59,851 bases of DNA from Halochromatium salexigens (GTDB taxonomy: Bacteria > Pseudomonadota > Gammaproteobacteria > Chromatiales > Chromatiaceae). The translations under genes were made by a program, and so were the position numbers. Position 1 is the stretch's first letter. Every line of letters begins with the position of its first letter. The stretch is from positions 1 to 59,851 of the forward strand of contig NZ_NHSF01000073.1 in NCBI RefSeq assembly GCF_016653295.1. Direction: 5' to 3'. Below the pieces are notes generated by a model, which was not told where the DNA came from, ran no database searches, and worked only from the letters and a program-made list of their open reading frames with translations. Positions 30,450-39,062 of this stretch are shown one piece after another.

Positions 30450-30536
30450 TCACGGCTCTGTCCGCTGGCGTCTTTGGGCAGGTGCACGGACCTGTCGGGA
30501 AGGGTCGTCGGGTATGTTGGCGTGCACGGTAGTCAC
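30450..30536 (-). pseudogene. Remnant of the RHH-type antitoxin gene found at 31854-32054
   Basis: From a GTG at 30536 the reverse strand reads VTTVHANIPDDPSRQVRAP and stops after 28 codons. This is a decayed copy of the start of the intact antitoxin (MTIVQADIPDDLSRQAHAL) at 32054. It abuts the cusA stop, as the intact one lies beyond a cusA fragment. Confidence 0.6.
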
Positions 30537-30561
30537 TTACACTAACGTCGCTGCCAGCGTT

Positions 30562-30590
30562 TTGAGTTGTAGTCTTAACAGGACTACAAT
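30562..30590 (+). promoter_or_regulatory. Promoter with overlapping palindromic operator
   Basis: TTGAGT (30562-30567), 17-base spacer, TACAAT (30585-30590). A perfect inverted repeat TGTAGTC (30568-30574) / GACTACA (30582-30588) with 7-base centre fills the spacer and enters the -10, an arrangement that would let a bound repressor block polymerase. It faces the 56-aa gene and the TumE/TumA pair; TumA is the obvious candidate repressor (inference). Confidence 0.65.
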
Positions 30591-30620
30591 AGAGACTCAC
30601 CCATTGGACGGAGAGAAACC

Positions 30621-30791
30621 ATGCCGAGCTCAGAGCGCGACGTCGCACTCACGGAGCTGGGAGCAAGACGGGTCGAGAGCTTGGCTGTGGCGGCTCTATT
30701 TCATGCGCTATCAACCATCAGCGGCATCGCGCTCATGCTCGACCAGTCGATCGGAGTAGGCGAGACAGGCCAGCGCGTCCTACCGCTTTAG
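30621..30791 (+). CDS. Small hypothetical protein, 56 aa
   Basis: ATG 30621 with a GGACGGAGAG ribosome binding site, directly downstream of a strong promoter/operator. Sequence starts MPSSERDVALTELGARR and has a mildly hydrophobic middle (LAVAALFHALSTISGIALML) that could be one amphipathic or membrane helix. No family recognised. It could be a small toxin-like peptide, a leader, or the truncated front of another gene. Confidence 0.45.
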   Translation: MPSSERDVALTELGARRVESLAVAALFHALSTISGIALMLDQSIGVGETGQRVLPL

Positions 30792-30856
30792 CCATGGATG
30801 CCCTTCTAACAGGGTGTCCGGCGGCAAAGCTCGCTCAGTCTTGTTAAGCTCTCCAC

Positions 30857-31159
30857 ATGAAAGCCGAGCCGGTCCTGTCGTACCGCCAGCAATTGACCGC
30901 TTCCTTGTTCAAGGAGGTGCGCGTCTGGCGACTATCGCAGCCGCTCGCTGGCAGTCAGCATCCGTTCAAATACCGCTTGGCGCTGGTGAGCGGTGATCAA
31001 TGCGTGCTGCGCTACGACAACGAGCGCGGTAAAGGTGATCACAAACATCTCGGCGATCAGGAATTCGCGCTGACCTTTTCATCAATGTCGCAGCTCCTGA
31101 TCGATTTCGATCGCGATATCCAACGCTGGAGAGAGGTTCATGAACAGGTTGATGATTGA
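30857..31159 (+). CDS. TumE family toxin (DUF6516)
   Basis: A 100-aa protein with 'YRLALVSGDQCVLRYDNERGKGDHKHLG', the core signature of the TumE/DUF6516 toxin family (RYDNExGKGDHxH). The conserved acidic and histidine residues suggest a nuclease-like centre, but activity is inferred from the family. Overlaps the next gene by 20 bases (8 if the later start is used), as in coupled toxin-antitoxin operons. Confidence 0.82.
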   Translation: MKAEPVLSYRQQLTASLFKEVRVWRLSQPLAGSQHPFKYRLALVSGDQCVLRYDNERGKGDHKHLGDQEFALTFSSMSQLLIDFDRDIQRWREVHEQVDD

Positions 31160-31487
31160 AGTCGCGAGCGAGGAGGAAGCGCGCGCCCAAGCCATTGCCT
31201 CGCTCGAATGCGGTACACCACAGCCGCCGCGCTACCTGTTCAGGACGCAAGAGGATCTTCTCGATACGCTGAATAGCCATCGGTTTGCCATCCTCAAGGC
31301 CCTAGCGGGGGCTGGTCCAATCGGGGTCCAAGAGCTGGCACGGCAGGTCGGGCGAGACCTGAGTGAAGTGCATGAAGACGCCCGGCAGCTGAGCGCGATC
31401 GGGCTGATCGACAAGACCGACGGCGGTAAGCTGCAGTTTCCGTATGACGCCATCGATATACACCTCGGCTGGCAGGCAGCAGCCTGA
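31140..31487 (+). CDS. TumA-like DNA-binding antitoxin
   Basis: A 115-aa protein (103-111 aa if a later start such as ATG 31152 is used). Residues ~45-100 are a winged helix-turn-helix: 'HRFAILKALAGAGPIGVQEL', 'ARQVGRDLSEVHEDARQLS', 'GLIDK'. This is the HVO_A0114-type DNA-binding protein paired with TumE toxins. Probably neutralises the toxin and represses the operon through the palindrome at 30568-30588 (inference). Confidence 0.8.
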   Translation: MNRLMIEVASEEEARAQAIASLECGTPQPPRYLFRTQEDLLDTLNSHRFAILKALAGAGPIGVQELARQVGRDLSEVHEDARQLSAIGLIDKTDGGKLQFPYDAIDIHLGWQAAA

Positions 31488-31510
31488 TCAAGGCTGCAGC
31501 CAACCTGCGC

Positions 31511-31807
31511 AAGCTGACACAGACGGCCGAGAATCTCGAGTGCTACCCGGTCAATCTGCGCTTCCCGCGCGAGCAGCGCGACAGCGTGCAGAAGTTGCGC
31601 GAACTGCCAATCGTCACCCCAACCGGCGCCCAGATTCCGCTGGCGCAAGTCGCCGAGGTGGTGATCACCGACGGCGCGCCCGTGCTCAAGAGCGAGAACG
31701 GGCGCCTCAACGGCTGGACCTTCGTCGATATCCGCGGGCGCGATCTCGGCAGTTGGATCGAGGAGGGCGCCGTGCTGCGTATCCGACCCAAGGCGATGAC
31801 GGTGGCG
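31511..31807 (+). pseudogene. Duplicated cusA fragment with internal 402-bp deletion
   Basis: 31511-31807 matches cusA 29572-29827 and then 30219-30268 at high identity. The jump is exactly at the 11-bp direct repeat GATCGAGGAGG (29817-29827 and 30219-30229), so 402 bp were lost in frame. The fragment encodes part of the RND porter domain and a piece near the C-terminal membrane part joined together; it cannot make a pump. It follows the tumA stop by 23 bases. Confidence 0.88.
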
Positions 31808-31853
31808 TCTCCCGGCGTCACTGCGAGGACGACATCGCCGCGGCTTACGGTTG

Positions 31854-32054
31854 CTAAGGTCCATCACGGAGTGTGTCCGCCTCATAAGACTCTACGGCGT
31901 TGAGTGCCGAGGCTTCGTCATGGAACGGCTCCGGTGCAACGAGGCTTCGTAAGGCTTCTTCGACCAATCGATCAAAGGGTACGCTGCGGGTCTGTGCAAG
32001 TGCGTGGGCCTGTCGGGAAAGGTCGTCGGGGATGTCGGCCTGTACGATCGTCAT
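31854..32054 (-). CDS. Ribbon-helix-helix-type antitoxin
   Basis: A 66-aa protein from ATG 32054: MTIVQADIPDDLSRQAHALA then 'RSVPFDRLVEEALRSLVA' resembles the strand-helix-helix layout of CopG/RHH antitoxins. No toxin gene adjoins it on this strand; the neighbouring DNA is the cusA fragment. A decayed copy lies at 30450-30536. Confidence 0.6.
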   Translation of the reverse strand: MTIVQADIPDDLSRQAHALAQTRSVPFDRLVEEALRSLVAPEPFHDEASALNAVESYEADTLRDGP

Positions 32055-32137
32055 TTTGGTTCTGGAATTCGGATGATGGTGGAATTTGGGTGACGGAGTT
32101 TGGGTGACAGTATAGGGAATTGGAAAAAGGGGGAAAG

Positions 32138-32223
32138 TCAAGTTACGCATTGCGTATCGCGTTGCTCGATCAAATCGCACAGGGGCTCGATCCCGAAGAA
32201 CGACTCAAGGGGCTTGATCCGGG
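32138..32223 (+). pseudogene. Possible C-terminal remnant of a PD-(D/E)XK transposase-like (Rpn-type) protein
   Basis: The frame reads SSYALRIALLDQIAQGLDPE then ERLKGLDPGYH before running into the end of the convergent gene. 'GLDPEERLKGLDP' resembles the tandem tail repeats of YhgA/Rpn-like nuclease-transposase proteins common in purple sulfur bacteria. No N-terminal part is present. Based on memory of the motif only. Confidence 0.3.
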
Positions 32224-34011
32224 CTACCACACAAACCTTAGGAGTCCGATGCAGACCACCGCATGGGTGCGTAACTTGAGCTTGTCCCCGTAAAGGCCTT
32301 CCAGGGTTTTACGATAAACGGTGAGCTGAGCGTTTGCGTCGCTCAGCAGCCGTTCGACCTCGGGTCTTGCTCTCAGGGTCTCGCGCGGCATGCTCGCGAT
32401 CGCCTCACTGTCGAGACCCGGCAGGTCGCCAACCTTCAGATGCTTAAACTCGATCACATGATCGAGCAGGGCATATTGGCGCCGATCCGGGCGCACGATC
32501 AGTGACAGATCGCAGTAGCCGCGGGCGATGGCGGTCTCCGAGTCCATGATGTAGGCGATGTCATTGAACAGGGTGACCAGAAACGCGGTCTTGACCACCA
32601 ACTCGTTCGACCAGCGCAGATCACGGTTATCAAAGACGGGTAGGTAGCGCTGCTCGATGAAGTCGCATAGGGGCTCGAGTTCGCCGGCGGCATAGAAGCG
32701 ATCACAGACCGCGCGCCGTTCACGGTCGAGATCGTAGCCCGGTAATAGCGCCTCCTGAATCCGCTCCACATAGAGCTTGCGCACCACCAGATTCGGGATA
32801 CTCAGTTGCAGCTTGCCCAGCGGATCGCGGCCGCTGTAGGTGAGCACGCCGAAGAAATACAGCAGGGAGGCGAGAAAGCCCTCGGTCTGCGGGGCATGCA
32901 GCATGCGCTCGACGCCGAAGCGCTGTTCGAGCTCATCGATGGTGATGGGGGCAGCGGTATCGAGTGCAGCGCTCACCATCGCCTCACCGCGCGGCAGGCG
33001 GGCGATGTACTCGATGCGGTTACGGTCCATGGCGAGATTGTTATCCAGCATCGCCCGCGGGTAGTCGCACCGGTCGGCGAGATGCTTGAGGAAATAGAGC
33101 GCCAAGGTCGGGTTGTAGATCTGCCCACCCGCGGGCTCGAGCGAGAAGTTGTAGCCGTTGTAGAAGGTGCGCATCAGCTCGAGCGCCTCCTCGGCTTGTT
33201 CCAAAGCCTGCTCCGGTGGCAGCTTGCAGTCGCTGACGACCTGCTCGAGCACCGTGCGAATCTCCGCCTCATGGAAGCCGCAGAGGTCGGCGTACTCGGG
33301 CTCGCGGGAGATGTCCTCGACCACGTTGTAGCCGCTGGTGATGTCCGCCAGTACCACCGGCGAGACGCCGGTGATGAAGACCCGATCCAGTCCACGCCCC
33401 TCGGCGGCGTCCTTGATCGCCTTGAACAGGGTCTTGATCGCTCCCTCGCCACCAACCAGCTCCTGATAGCGGCCCTCGCCCTGCTGATGGCTGGCCAGCA
33501 CCTCGTTGGCGAAGTTGTCGTATTCGTCGATCAGCAGGTAGAGCCGGTGTGGCGTCTGGGAGATCGCGGCGAGCAGCGATTGGAAGGAGGCAATGGCGTT
33601 GTCTTCCCGCACCACGACCTCGCTGGCGAGCTGAGGCCGGTACTTGGCGACCGTTGCCCGGATCTGCACATTGACGTGCTGATGCAGTGATGCGCGGATC
33701 GCCTCGGCATCGCCCATCGGGTCGACCAGCGAGAAGTTCCATTTCATGATGAAGTAGCGGTTGTGCCGTTCGGTGGGCGCTTGGCCGATCTTCAGCCCGC
33801 CGAATAGCTGCTCAAACTGCGTTGCCTTGGCTAGATCGTAGTAGTTCTCCAGCGTCGAGAGCCACAGCGATTTGCCGAAGCGGCGCGGGCGCAGCAGCAG
33901 GAGCTGCTTGCCGCCGTCTTCGATCCGGCGGATGCGATCGGTGCGGTCGATGTAGAGATAGCCCTCTTCGATCAGGGCCTGGAAGTTGGCGAGGCCGTAG
34001 GGAAAGCGCAT
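32224..34011 (-). CDS. AAA-ATPase-like protein with PD-(D/E)XK nuclease domain
   Basis: A 595-aa protein of the 'AAA-ATPase_like' (PF09820) plus PDDEXK_9 type. N-terminus: 'MRFPYGLANFQALIEEGYLY', 'DRTDRIRRIE', then 'LLLRPRRFGKSLWLSTLE', the Walker A variant of this family (RRFGKS), and 'LYLLIDEYDNFANEVL' as Walker B. C-terminus: 'CDLSLIVRPDRRQYALLDHV' then IEFKHLK, giving D-(x)n-E-x-K of a PD-(D/E)XK nuclease. These genes are widespread, multi-copy and mobile-looking in bacteria; biological role is not established. It follows nifA by 72 bases but is unlikely to be a nif gene. Confidence 0.85.
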   Translation of the reverse strand: MRFPYGLANFQALIEEGYLYIDRTDRIRRIEDGGKQLLLLRPRRFGKSLWLSTLENYYDLAKATQFEQLFGGLKIGQAPTERHNRYFIMKWNFSLVDPMGDAEAIRASLHQHVNVQIRATVAKYRPQLASEVVVREDNAIASFQSLLAAISQTPHRLYLLIDEYDNFANEVLASHQQGEGRYQELVGGEGAIKTLFKAIKDAAEGRGLDRVFITGVSPVVLADITSGYNVVEDISREPEYADLCGFHEAEIRTVLEQVVSDCKLPPEQALEQAEEALELMRTFYNGYNFSLEPAGGQIYNPTLALYFLKHLADRCDYPRAMLDNNLAMDRNRIEYIARLPRGEAMVSAALDTAAPITIDELEQRFGVERMLHAPQTEGFLASLLYFFGVLTYSGRDPLGKLQLSIPNLVVRKLYVERIQEALLPGYDLDRERRAVCDRFYAAGELEPLCDFIEQRYLPVFDNRDLRWSNELVVKTAFLVTLFNDIAYIMDSETAIARGYCDLSLIVRPDRRQYALLDHVIEFKHLKVGDLPGLDSEAIASMPRETLRARPEVERLLSDANAQLTVYRKTLEGLYGDKLKLRTHAVVCIGLLRFVW

Positions 34012-34083
34012 GCTGCCGGCTCGTGCGGGTGGAGAGTGGAGCTGATGCGATTGTCCGAGCGCCGGCGGTGGAGCGCAAATCGG

Positions 34084-35721
34084 TCAGAACTGCTTGACCT
34101 TGATATTCATCGTCTGGATGCGATAGGCGATCTGGCGCGGGGTCATGTTGAGCAGGCGCGCGGCCTTGGCCTGGACCCAACCGGCTTGCTCGAGCGCGGC
34201 GATCACGCGCTCGCGCTCATCGATGTCCGGGTCGTCGAAGTCGATCGCGTTGTCGGCGCCACCGGCCCCTGAACCAGCCGCCGAGGACAACCCGGCGCGC
34301 GGTTCCGACAGGTTGCCGACATCGAGCCCGGTCAGGTCGATCACGTCGCGGTCGATGATCCCGCACTCGCTCATCACCGCCGCGCGTTCCATGCAGTTCT
34401 CGAGTTCGCGCACGTTGCCGGGCCAGTCGTAGCGCATCAATACGCGCAGCGCGCTGTCGGTGATGGTCAGTTCGCGGCCCTGTTGCTTGGCGATCTTGGC
34501 GACCAGGAATTGGGCCAGCTCGGGCACGTCCTCGATGCGCTCGCGCAACGCCGGCATGACGATGGGCATCACATTGAGCCGGTAATAAAGGTCTTCGCGA
34601 AACTCGCCGGCCTTGACCTCCTGCTCCAGATTGCGATTGGTGGCCGCGATCACCCGCACATCCACCTTCATGGTGCGGCTGCCGCCGACGCGTTCGAACT
34701 CGCCTTCCTGGAGCACGCGCAGCAGCTTGGCTTGGAACGCCGGGCTGATCTCACCGATCTCATCCAGGAACAGCGTGCCGCCGTCGGCCTGCTCGAAGCG
34801 GCCCTTGCGCTGGTTGACCGCGCCGGTGAAGGCGCCTTTTTCGTGACCAAAGAGTTCGGATTCGAGCAGGTTGTCGGGCAGCGCGGCGCAGTTGAGCTTG
34901 ACGAAGGTGCTCTGCGCGCGCGGTGAGTTGTAATGGATGGCGTTGGCGATCAGTTCCTTTCCAGTGCCGGATTCGCCCCGCACCAAGACCGTGGTGTTCC
35001 ATTTGGCGACCTGGCGCACCTGCTCGAAGACCACGCGTATGCGCTGGGTGTGGCCGATAATGCTATCGAAGCCGTGTGTGCCCTTGACGTGTCGGCGCAG
35101 CGCATCGCGTTCCTCGCGCAAGGCCCGGCGCTCGGCCTCGACCGAGCGCGCCAAGAGCACCGCCTGGCCGATGAGATTGGCGACCATCTCGGCAAACCGC
35201 GCCCGCTGCCGTAGGTGCTCATCGCGCACCGGCGGCTGGATGGCGAGCACGCCGGCGGCGGGGCCATCACCGATGCGAATCGGCACGCCGATGAAGGGTA
35301 AGTCGCGGTTGAACATGCCGAGCTTGTCGAGGAAACGCGGCTCATCGCTGACCCGTTCCAACAGCCACTCACGATTGGTCTCGAGGATGTGCCCGATCAC
35401 GCCCTCGCCGCGGTGATAGCGCACCTTCTCGAAGGGGGCCGCATCGTCGTCGTGCAGGGCACTGATCAGCAGATCGCCAGACTCTTCGTCGAGCAGGCTG
35501 ACCATACCCAGATAGAGGCTGCCACGCTCATGCAAGGTCTGGAGCATAGTGCACAGGATTTCGCGCAGCTGCAGCGAACGGCTCAGGATGCGGCTAACCT
35601 CGAACAGCGCTGCGAGCTGCGCCTCGAGTAAGTCGGCCCGGGGCGTATCCGGGCGCGTCTCCGAGCGCGGCGCGTCGGGTAGATCCTTATCGTACATCGG
35701 AGCTTGGTCTGCGTTAATCAC
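34084..35721 (-). CDS. nifA: Nif-specific transcriptional activator NifA
   Basis: A 545-aa sigma-54 enhancer-binding activator of nif genes. GAF domain (~35-190); AAA+ domain (~220-455) with Walker A GESGTGKE at 249-256, sigma-54 loop GAFTGA at 296-301 and Walker B '[11 protein letters not shown]'; linker; C-terminal Fis-type HTH ('[20 protein letters not shown]', 'RQIAYRI'). The start overlaps the nifL stop by 8 bases, so both are translated from one mRNA. Binding sites TGT-N10-ACA are visible upstream of rnfA and nifV. Confidence 0.96.
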   Translation of the reverse strand: MINADQAPMYDKDLPDAPRSETRPDTPRADLLEAQLAALFEVSRILSRSLQLREILCTMLQTLHERGSLYLGMVSLLDEESGDLLISALHDDDAAPFEKVRYHRGEGVIGHILETNREWLLERVSDEPRFLDKLGMFNRDLPFIGVPIRIGDGPAAGVLAIQPPVRDEHLRQRARFAEMVANLIGQAVLLARSVEAERRALREERDALRRHVKGTHGFDSIIGHTQRIRVVFEQVRQVAKWNTTVLVRGESGTGKELIANAIHYNSPRAQSTFVKLNCAALPDNLLESELFGHEKGAFTGAVNQRKGRFEQADGGTLFLDEIGEISPAFQAKLLRVLQEGEFERVGGSRTMKVDVRVIAATNRNLEQEVKAGEFREDLYYRLNVMPIVMPALRERIEDVPELAQFLVAKIAKQQGRELTITDSALRVLMRYDWPGNVRELENCMERAAVMSECGIIDRDVIDLTGLDVGNLSEPRAGLSSAAGSGAGGADNAIDFDDPDIDERERVIAALEQAGWVQAKAARLLNMTPRQIAYRIQTMNIKVKQF

Positions 35722-37450
35722 GGGGGAAGACGTTGGTCAAGGTCACGCGCACACGGCAGCCATCGCTATACTCCGGGTCGATCTCGATGCTGCCACCATG
35801 CTGGTTGGCGATCTCCTGCGCCAGGGGTAGGCCCATGCCAGCGCGGCCGCGTCGGTTACGCCAGCCAATGTAGAAGGGCTCGAAGGCCTTGTAACGATCG
35901 CCAGTCGGGAAGCCGGGGCCGCTATCCTGGATGCACACCTCGACCGCGTCCTCGAGCGCACGGGTGTTGATATGCAGCTCACGCTGGCTACGTCCGCCCT
36001 CGCGCGTCGCTTGCAGGGCATTATCGATGAGGTTCTTGAACAGCGAACGCAGCTCGGTCTGGCGCGCGGTGATCTCGGGCAGGACGTGCGCGGGACGCCA
36101 ATCGACGGTGACACCAGAGGAAAGCAGAGCATCGGTTTCGAGCGCGAGCACATGGCGCACCAGTTCGTTGACGTTGACGCTGACGCCAGGCTCGATGATC
36201 TCATCCGGGAGGGCCGCCTGCAGTGTTCTCAGTGCCTGCTCGCTGGTCTCGGTGATCTGCGCCAGGGTCGGGGCGAAGCCCTCCAAGGTGCCGGCACCAT
36301 TGGTGAACATGACGCTGGCCGCGCGCAGTAGGTTGAGCGGGGTCTGGATCTGATAGCTAGCCGCGGTCAGCGCCTCGCGCATGCCTTGGGCGAGACGTTG
36401 CTCGGCGATGCGCGCGCGCAGATGCTCCAGATGCGCACGTTCGATCTCGCGATGGCGGGCGGTAACGTCGGTTGCCAGCAGCAACAAACGCGCATCGCCG
36501 CGCTTGCCGCGACCAAAGTAGCCGCGGGCGCTGCCATCCTGCTCGCTGATGCGGGTACCGGAACAGGAAAACCACCGTGGCCCAAGGCTACCAGGGACAT
36601 CAAGACTGACCTCGACATTCTTGAAGTCGTCGCCCTCGCCGGTGACCGATCCCATGCGTTCGACCGGGTCGAAGCCGGCCTGCTCGCGCAGCGCCGCGCG
36701 GATGAGCGGCAATGGCTCGTGCCCGCGCAGATCCCCGAACAGCTTTTTGTACTCCATGTTGTCGAGGATGATCTTGCCCTCGGCATCAAGCAGTACGACT
36801 ACCGTCGGTGCGGCATCGAGCACGTTTTCGATGCGCGTCTTCTGCTGCCTGAGCGCGGAGGCGAGTTCATGCTCGCGCGTCACGTCCCGATGCATGCCGA
36901 GGAAATAGGCAATCTCGCCGCTACTATCAAGCACTGGTGAAATGGCCAGCTCGGCGAGATATTCATCGCCACCCTTGCGCTGGTTCACGAGGGTGCCGGT
37001 CCAGGTCTTCTTGCGCTGGATGGTGCGCCAGAGCTGACGGTAGATGCTGTCGGGGGTGGCGTTGCTAGAGAGGATTGACTGGTTCTTGCCCAGCACCTCG
37101 TCGCGGATATAGCCGCTGAGATGCTCGAAGGCGGCGTTGACATACAGGATGTTCGCGCTGGCATCGGTGATCGAAATCGCGACCGGCGCTTGCTCGACGG
37201 TCTCGAAGTACAGCCGCGGCGGCAGTGGATCGGTGGCATCACCGGCCATCAGGCGCAGGGCCGAGAGGACCTCGAGTGGCGTGCCCGCCGGTGGCTGGCG
37301 CAGGAAGGTCGCGATGGCATTGCGCACGAGCGGCTCGACGTTCTCGGAGGCGCTCGCCGAGGCAGTACTAAGCGAGGCGGCGGGCGAGGGCGCGCTCGGG
37401 GTCGACGGTTGCGACTGAGATGCGCTGCTTTCCGGCGATGATCGAGCCAT
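35714..37450 (-). CDS. nifL: NifL, redox- and nitrogen-responsive anti-activator of NifA
   Basis: A 578-aa protein from ATG 37450, which has GAGGAG just upstream (an ATG at 37492 would add 14 residues). First PAS domain: 'SITDASANILYVNAAFEHLS', 'GYIRDEVLGKNQSILSSN', 'VNQRKGGDEYLAELAISPVL', matching the FAD-binding redox PAS of NifL. Second PAS follows ('NVLDAAPTVVVLLDAEGKII'). C-terminal GHKL ATPase with 'NLIDNALQAT', 'IQDSGPGFP' and 'GRAGMGLPLAQEIANQHGG'. The H-box histidine is not conserved as in kinases, typical for NifL. Inhibits NifA under oxygen or fixed nitrogen. Confidence 0.93.
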   Translation of the reverse strand: MARSSPESSASQSQPSTPSAPSPAASLSTASASASENVEPLVRNAIATFLRQPPAGTPLEVLSALRLMAGDATDPLPPRLYFETVEQAPVAISITDASANILYVNAAFEHLSGYIRDEVLGKNQSILSSNATPDSIYRQLWRTIQRKKTWTGTLVNQRKGGDEYLAELAISPVLDSSGEIAYFLGMHRDVTREHELASALRQQKTRIENVLDAAPTVVVLLDAEGKIILDNMEYKKLFGDLRGHEPLPLIRAALREQAGFDPVERMGSVTGEGDDFKNVEVSLDVPGSLGPRWFSCSGTRISEQDGSARGYFGRGKRGDARLLLLATDVTARHREIERAHLEHLRARIAEQRLAQGMREALTAASYQIQTPLNLLRAASVMFTNGAGTLEGFAPTLAQITETSEQALRTLQAALPDEIIEPGVSVNVNELVRHVLALETDALLSSGVTVDWRPAHVLPEITARQTELRSLFKNLIDNALQATREGGRSQRELHINTRALEDAVEVCIQDSGPGFPTGDRYKAFEPFYIGWRNRRGRAGMGLPLAQEIANQHGGSIEIDPEYSDGCRVRVTLTNVFPRD

Positions 37451-37521
37451 GGGTTTCTCCTCTTTCGTGAGCAGTAGTCGTTGTTGTGCCATCGGGCATC
37501 CGCGGTCGGCACACGATTATC

Positions 37522-37537
37522 TGCAGTATTTATGCCG
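37522..37537 (-). promoter_or_regulatory. Candidate sigma-54 promoter for nifLA
   Basis: On the reverse strand CGGCATAAATACTGCA has GG and GC separated by exactly 10 bases, 72 bases before the nifL start. It departs from consensus at the first T and in TTGC (CTGC), so it is tentative; nifLA may instead use a sigma-70 promoter I cannot pick out. Confidence 0.35.
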
Positions 37538-37613
37538 TCACGCCTTGGCATGCGTCTATCCCACTGCTCGGCTGGAGACACGCCGCTCTATCGAGGTCGG
37601 AACAGACCAGTCT

Positions 37614-37670
37614 TGTCGGGTTTGCGACAATGTGCTGCGCTGCAATATCTCGGCTGTATCGTCCGCAACA
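37614..37670. promoter_or_regulatory. Two NifA upstream activator sites
   Basis: TGT-N10-ACA occurs twice: TGTCGGGTTTGCGACA at 37614-37629 and TGTATCGTCCGCAACA at 37655-37670. They are 41 bases apart centre to centre (about four helical turns) and lie 145-200 bases upstream of the rnfA sigma-54 site, suitable for DNA looping. Being palindromic they could also serve nifLA. Confidence 0.72.
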
Positions 37671-37815
37671 GTCCCACCGGCTGTCGATGACAGGCCTTGG
37701 TCGCGTCGGGGCAAGGCCTTTATCGCTGAAGACGGTTGCCAAAGACCGTCTTAGCACGGTTTAGGGGCCGGGTGATGGAGCAACTCTGTCGCCACTGGCG
37801 AGACAAGCCCGGTAC

Positions 37816-37831
37816 TGGCATTCGATTTGCT
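37816..37831 (+). promoter_or_regulatory. Sigma-54 promoter of the rnf operon
   Basis: TGGCATTCGATTTGCT: GG at -24 and GC at -12 with a 10-base gap, close to the TGGCAC-N5-TTGCT consensus. It ends 45 bases before the rnfA ATG. Confidence 0.75.
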
Positions 37832-37876
37832 TTATTTCACGCACTGCCCTGAGCCGGAGCGCCTTGCTGAAGCCCA

Positions 37877-38452
37877 ATGACCGAGTCTTTAATGCTCATC
37901 CTTGCGACCGCGCTGGTGAACAACGTGGTGTTGGTCAAGTTCCTCGGCCTCTGCCCGTTCATGGGCGTCTCCGGGAAGCTTGATACCGCGCTTGGCATGG
38001 GGTTGGCAACCACCTTCGTGCTGACCCTGGCGGCCGCGGCCAGTTGGCTGTTGGAACATTGGGTGCTGGAGCCGCTGGAGATCGGCTTTCTGCGCATCCT
38101 GACCTTCATTTTGGTCATCGCGGCAGTGGTGCAGTTCACCGAGATGATGGTGCGCAAGCTCTCGCCGATGCTCTATCAGGTGCTCGGCATCTTTCTGCCA
38201 TTGATTACCACCAACTGCGCGGTGCTCGGTGTGGCGCTGCTCAATGTGCAGGAGCAACACAGCTTTGTCGAGAGCCTGCTGTACGGCTTCGGCTCGGCGC
38301 TCGGTTTCACGCTGGTGATGGTGTTGTTCGCCGGGCTGCGCGAGCGCCTGGCGCTGGCGCAGGTGCCGGCGACCTTCGCCGGGGCGCCGATCGCCTTTAT
38401 CGTCGCCGGGCTGCTGTCGCTGGCCTTCATGGGCTTTGCGGGGTTGGCCTGA
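37877..38452 (+). CDS. rnfA: Rnf electron transport complex subunit A
   Basis: A 191-aa inner-membrane subunit with six hydrophobic segments. '[20 protein letters not shown]' and '[17 protein letters not shown]' are the paired inverted motifs, with cysteines, shared by RnfA/RnfE (NqrE/NqrD). First gene of a nif-regulated rnf operon thought to drive low-potential electrons to ferredoxin/flavodoxin for nitrogenase using the membrane gradient. Confidence 0.96.
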   Translation: MTESLMLILATALVNNVVLVKFLGLCPFMGVSGKLDTALGMGLATTFVLTLAAAASWLLEHWVLEPLEIGFLRILTFILVIAAVVQFTEMMVRKLSPMLYQVLGIFLPLITTNCAVLGVALLNVQEQHSFVESLLYGFGSALGFTLVMVLFAGLRERLALAQVPATFAGAPIAFIVAGLLSLAFMGFAGLA

Positions 38453-38497
38453 GGTGCGCATCGATCACTGACTTTTATCCTGGAGCATGTCGACATC

Positions 38498-39025
38498 ATG
38501 GTTTCTGCAATCCTGAGCTTGACCACCCTTGGCCTGGGGCTCGGCGCACTGCTCGGTGTCGCCGCGCGGTTCTTGAAGGTCGAGGAGAGCCCGCTGGTGG
38601 CCGAGATCGAGGAGCTACTGCCGGGTTCGCAATGCGGTCAGTGTGGCTTTCCGGGCTGCGCGCCGGCGGCGGTGGCGATTGCCGAGGGCAAGGCGCCGGT
38701 GACCCTGTGCCCCCCTGGTGGCCGCGCGCTCGCACAAGCGTTAGCCCAGCGGCTCGGCGTGTCGGTGGACCTGAGCGCCGTTGCCGAGGAGGCGCCGCAG
38801 GTGGCCTATGTGCATGAACGGCTCTGTGTCGGCTGCACCAAGTGCTTCAAGCGCTGCCCGACCGATGCCATCGTCGGCGCTAAGGACCAGATCCACGCGG
38901 TTTTCGAAGATGCCTGCGTCGGCTGCAGGGACTGCGCCGAGGTCTGTCCGACCGAGTGCATCGAGATGCGTCCCGCCACGATCACCCCGAGCAATTGGGT
39001 GTGGCCGAATCCCTTGGCCGCCTGA
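38498..39025 (+). CDS. rnfB: Rnf complex subunit B, ferredoxin-like
   Basis: A 175-aa protein: N-terminal membrane anchor, then an Fe-S domain with 'LLPGSQCGQCGFPGCAPAA' (4Fe-4S), and two C-terminal 4Fe-4S clusters 'CVGCTKCFKRCP' and 'CVGCRDCAEVCP'. Passes electrons from the complex to the soluble carrier. Confidence 0.96.
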   Translation: MVSAILSLTTLGLGLGALLGVAARFLKVEESPLVAEIEELLPGSQCGQCGFPGCAPAAVAIAEGKAPVTLCPPGGRALAQALAQRLGVSVDLSAVAEEAPQVAYVHERLCVGCTKCFKRCPTDAIVGAKDQIHAVFEDACVGCRDCAEVCPTECIEMRPATITPSNWVWPNPLAA

Positions 39026-39062
39026 CCATCACGATCCGTCCGCTCCTGACGAGAGAGCCCCA

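Noticed and set aside
37451-37500. TGGCAC on the reverse strand near 37487-37492 as a sigma-54 -24 box for nifL
   Set aside because: No GC at the required 10-base distance.
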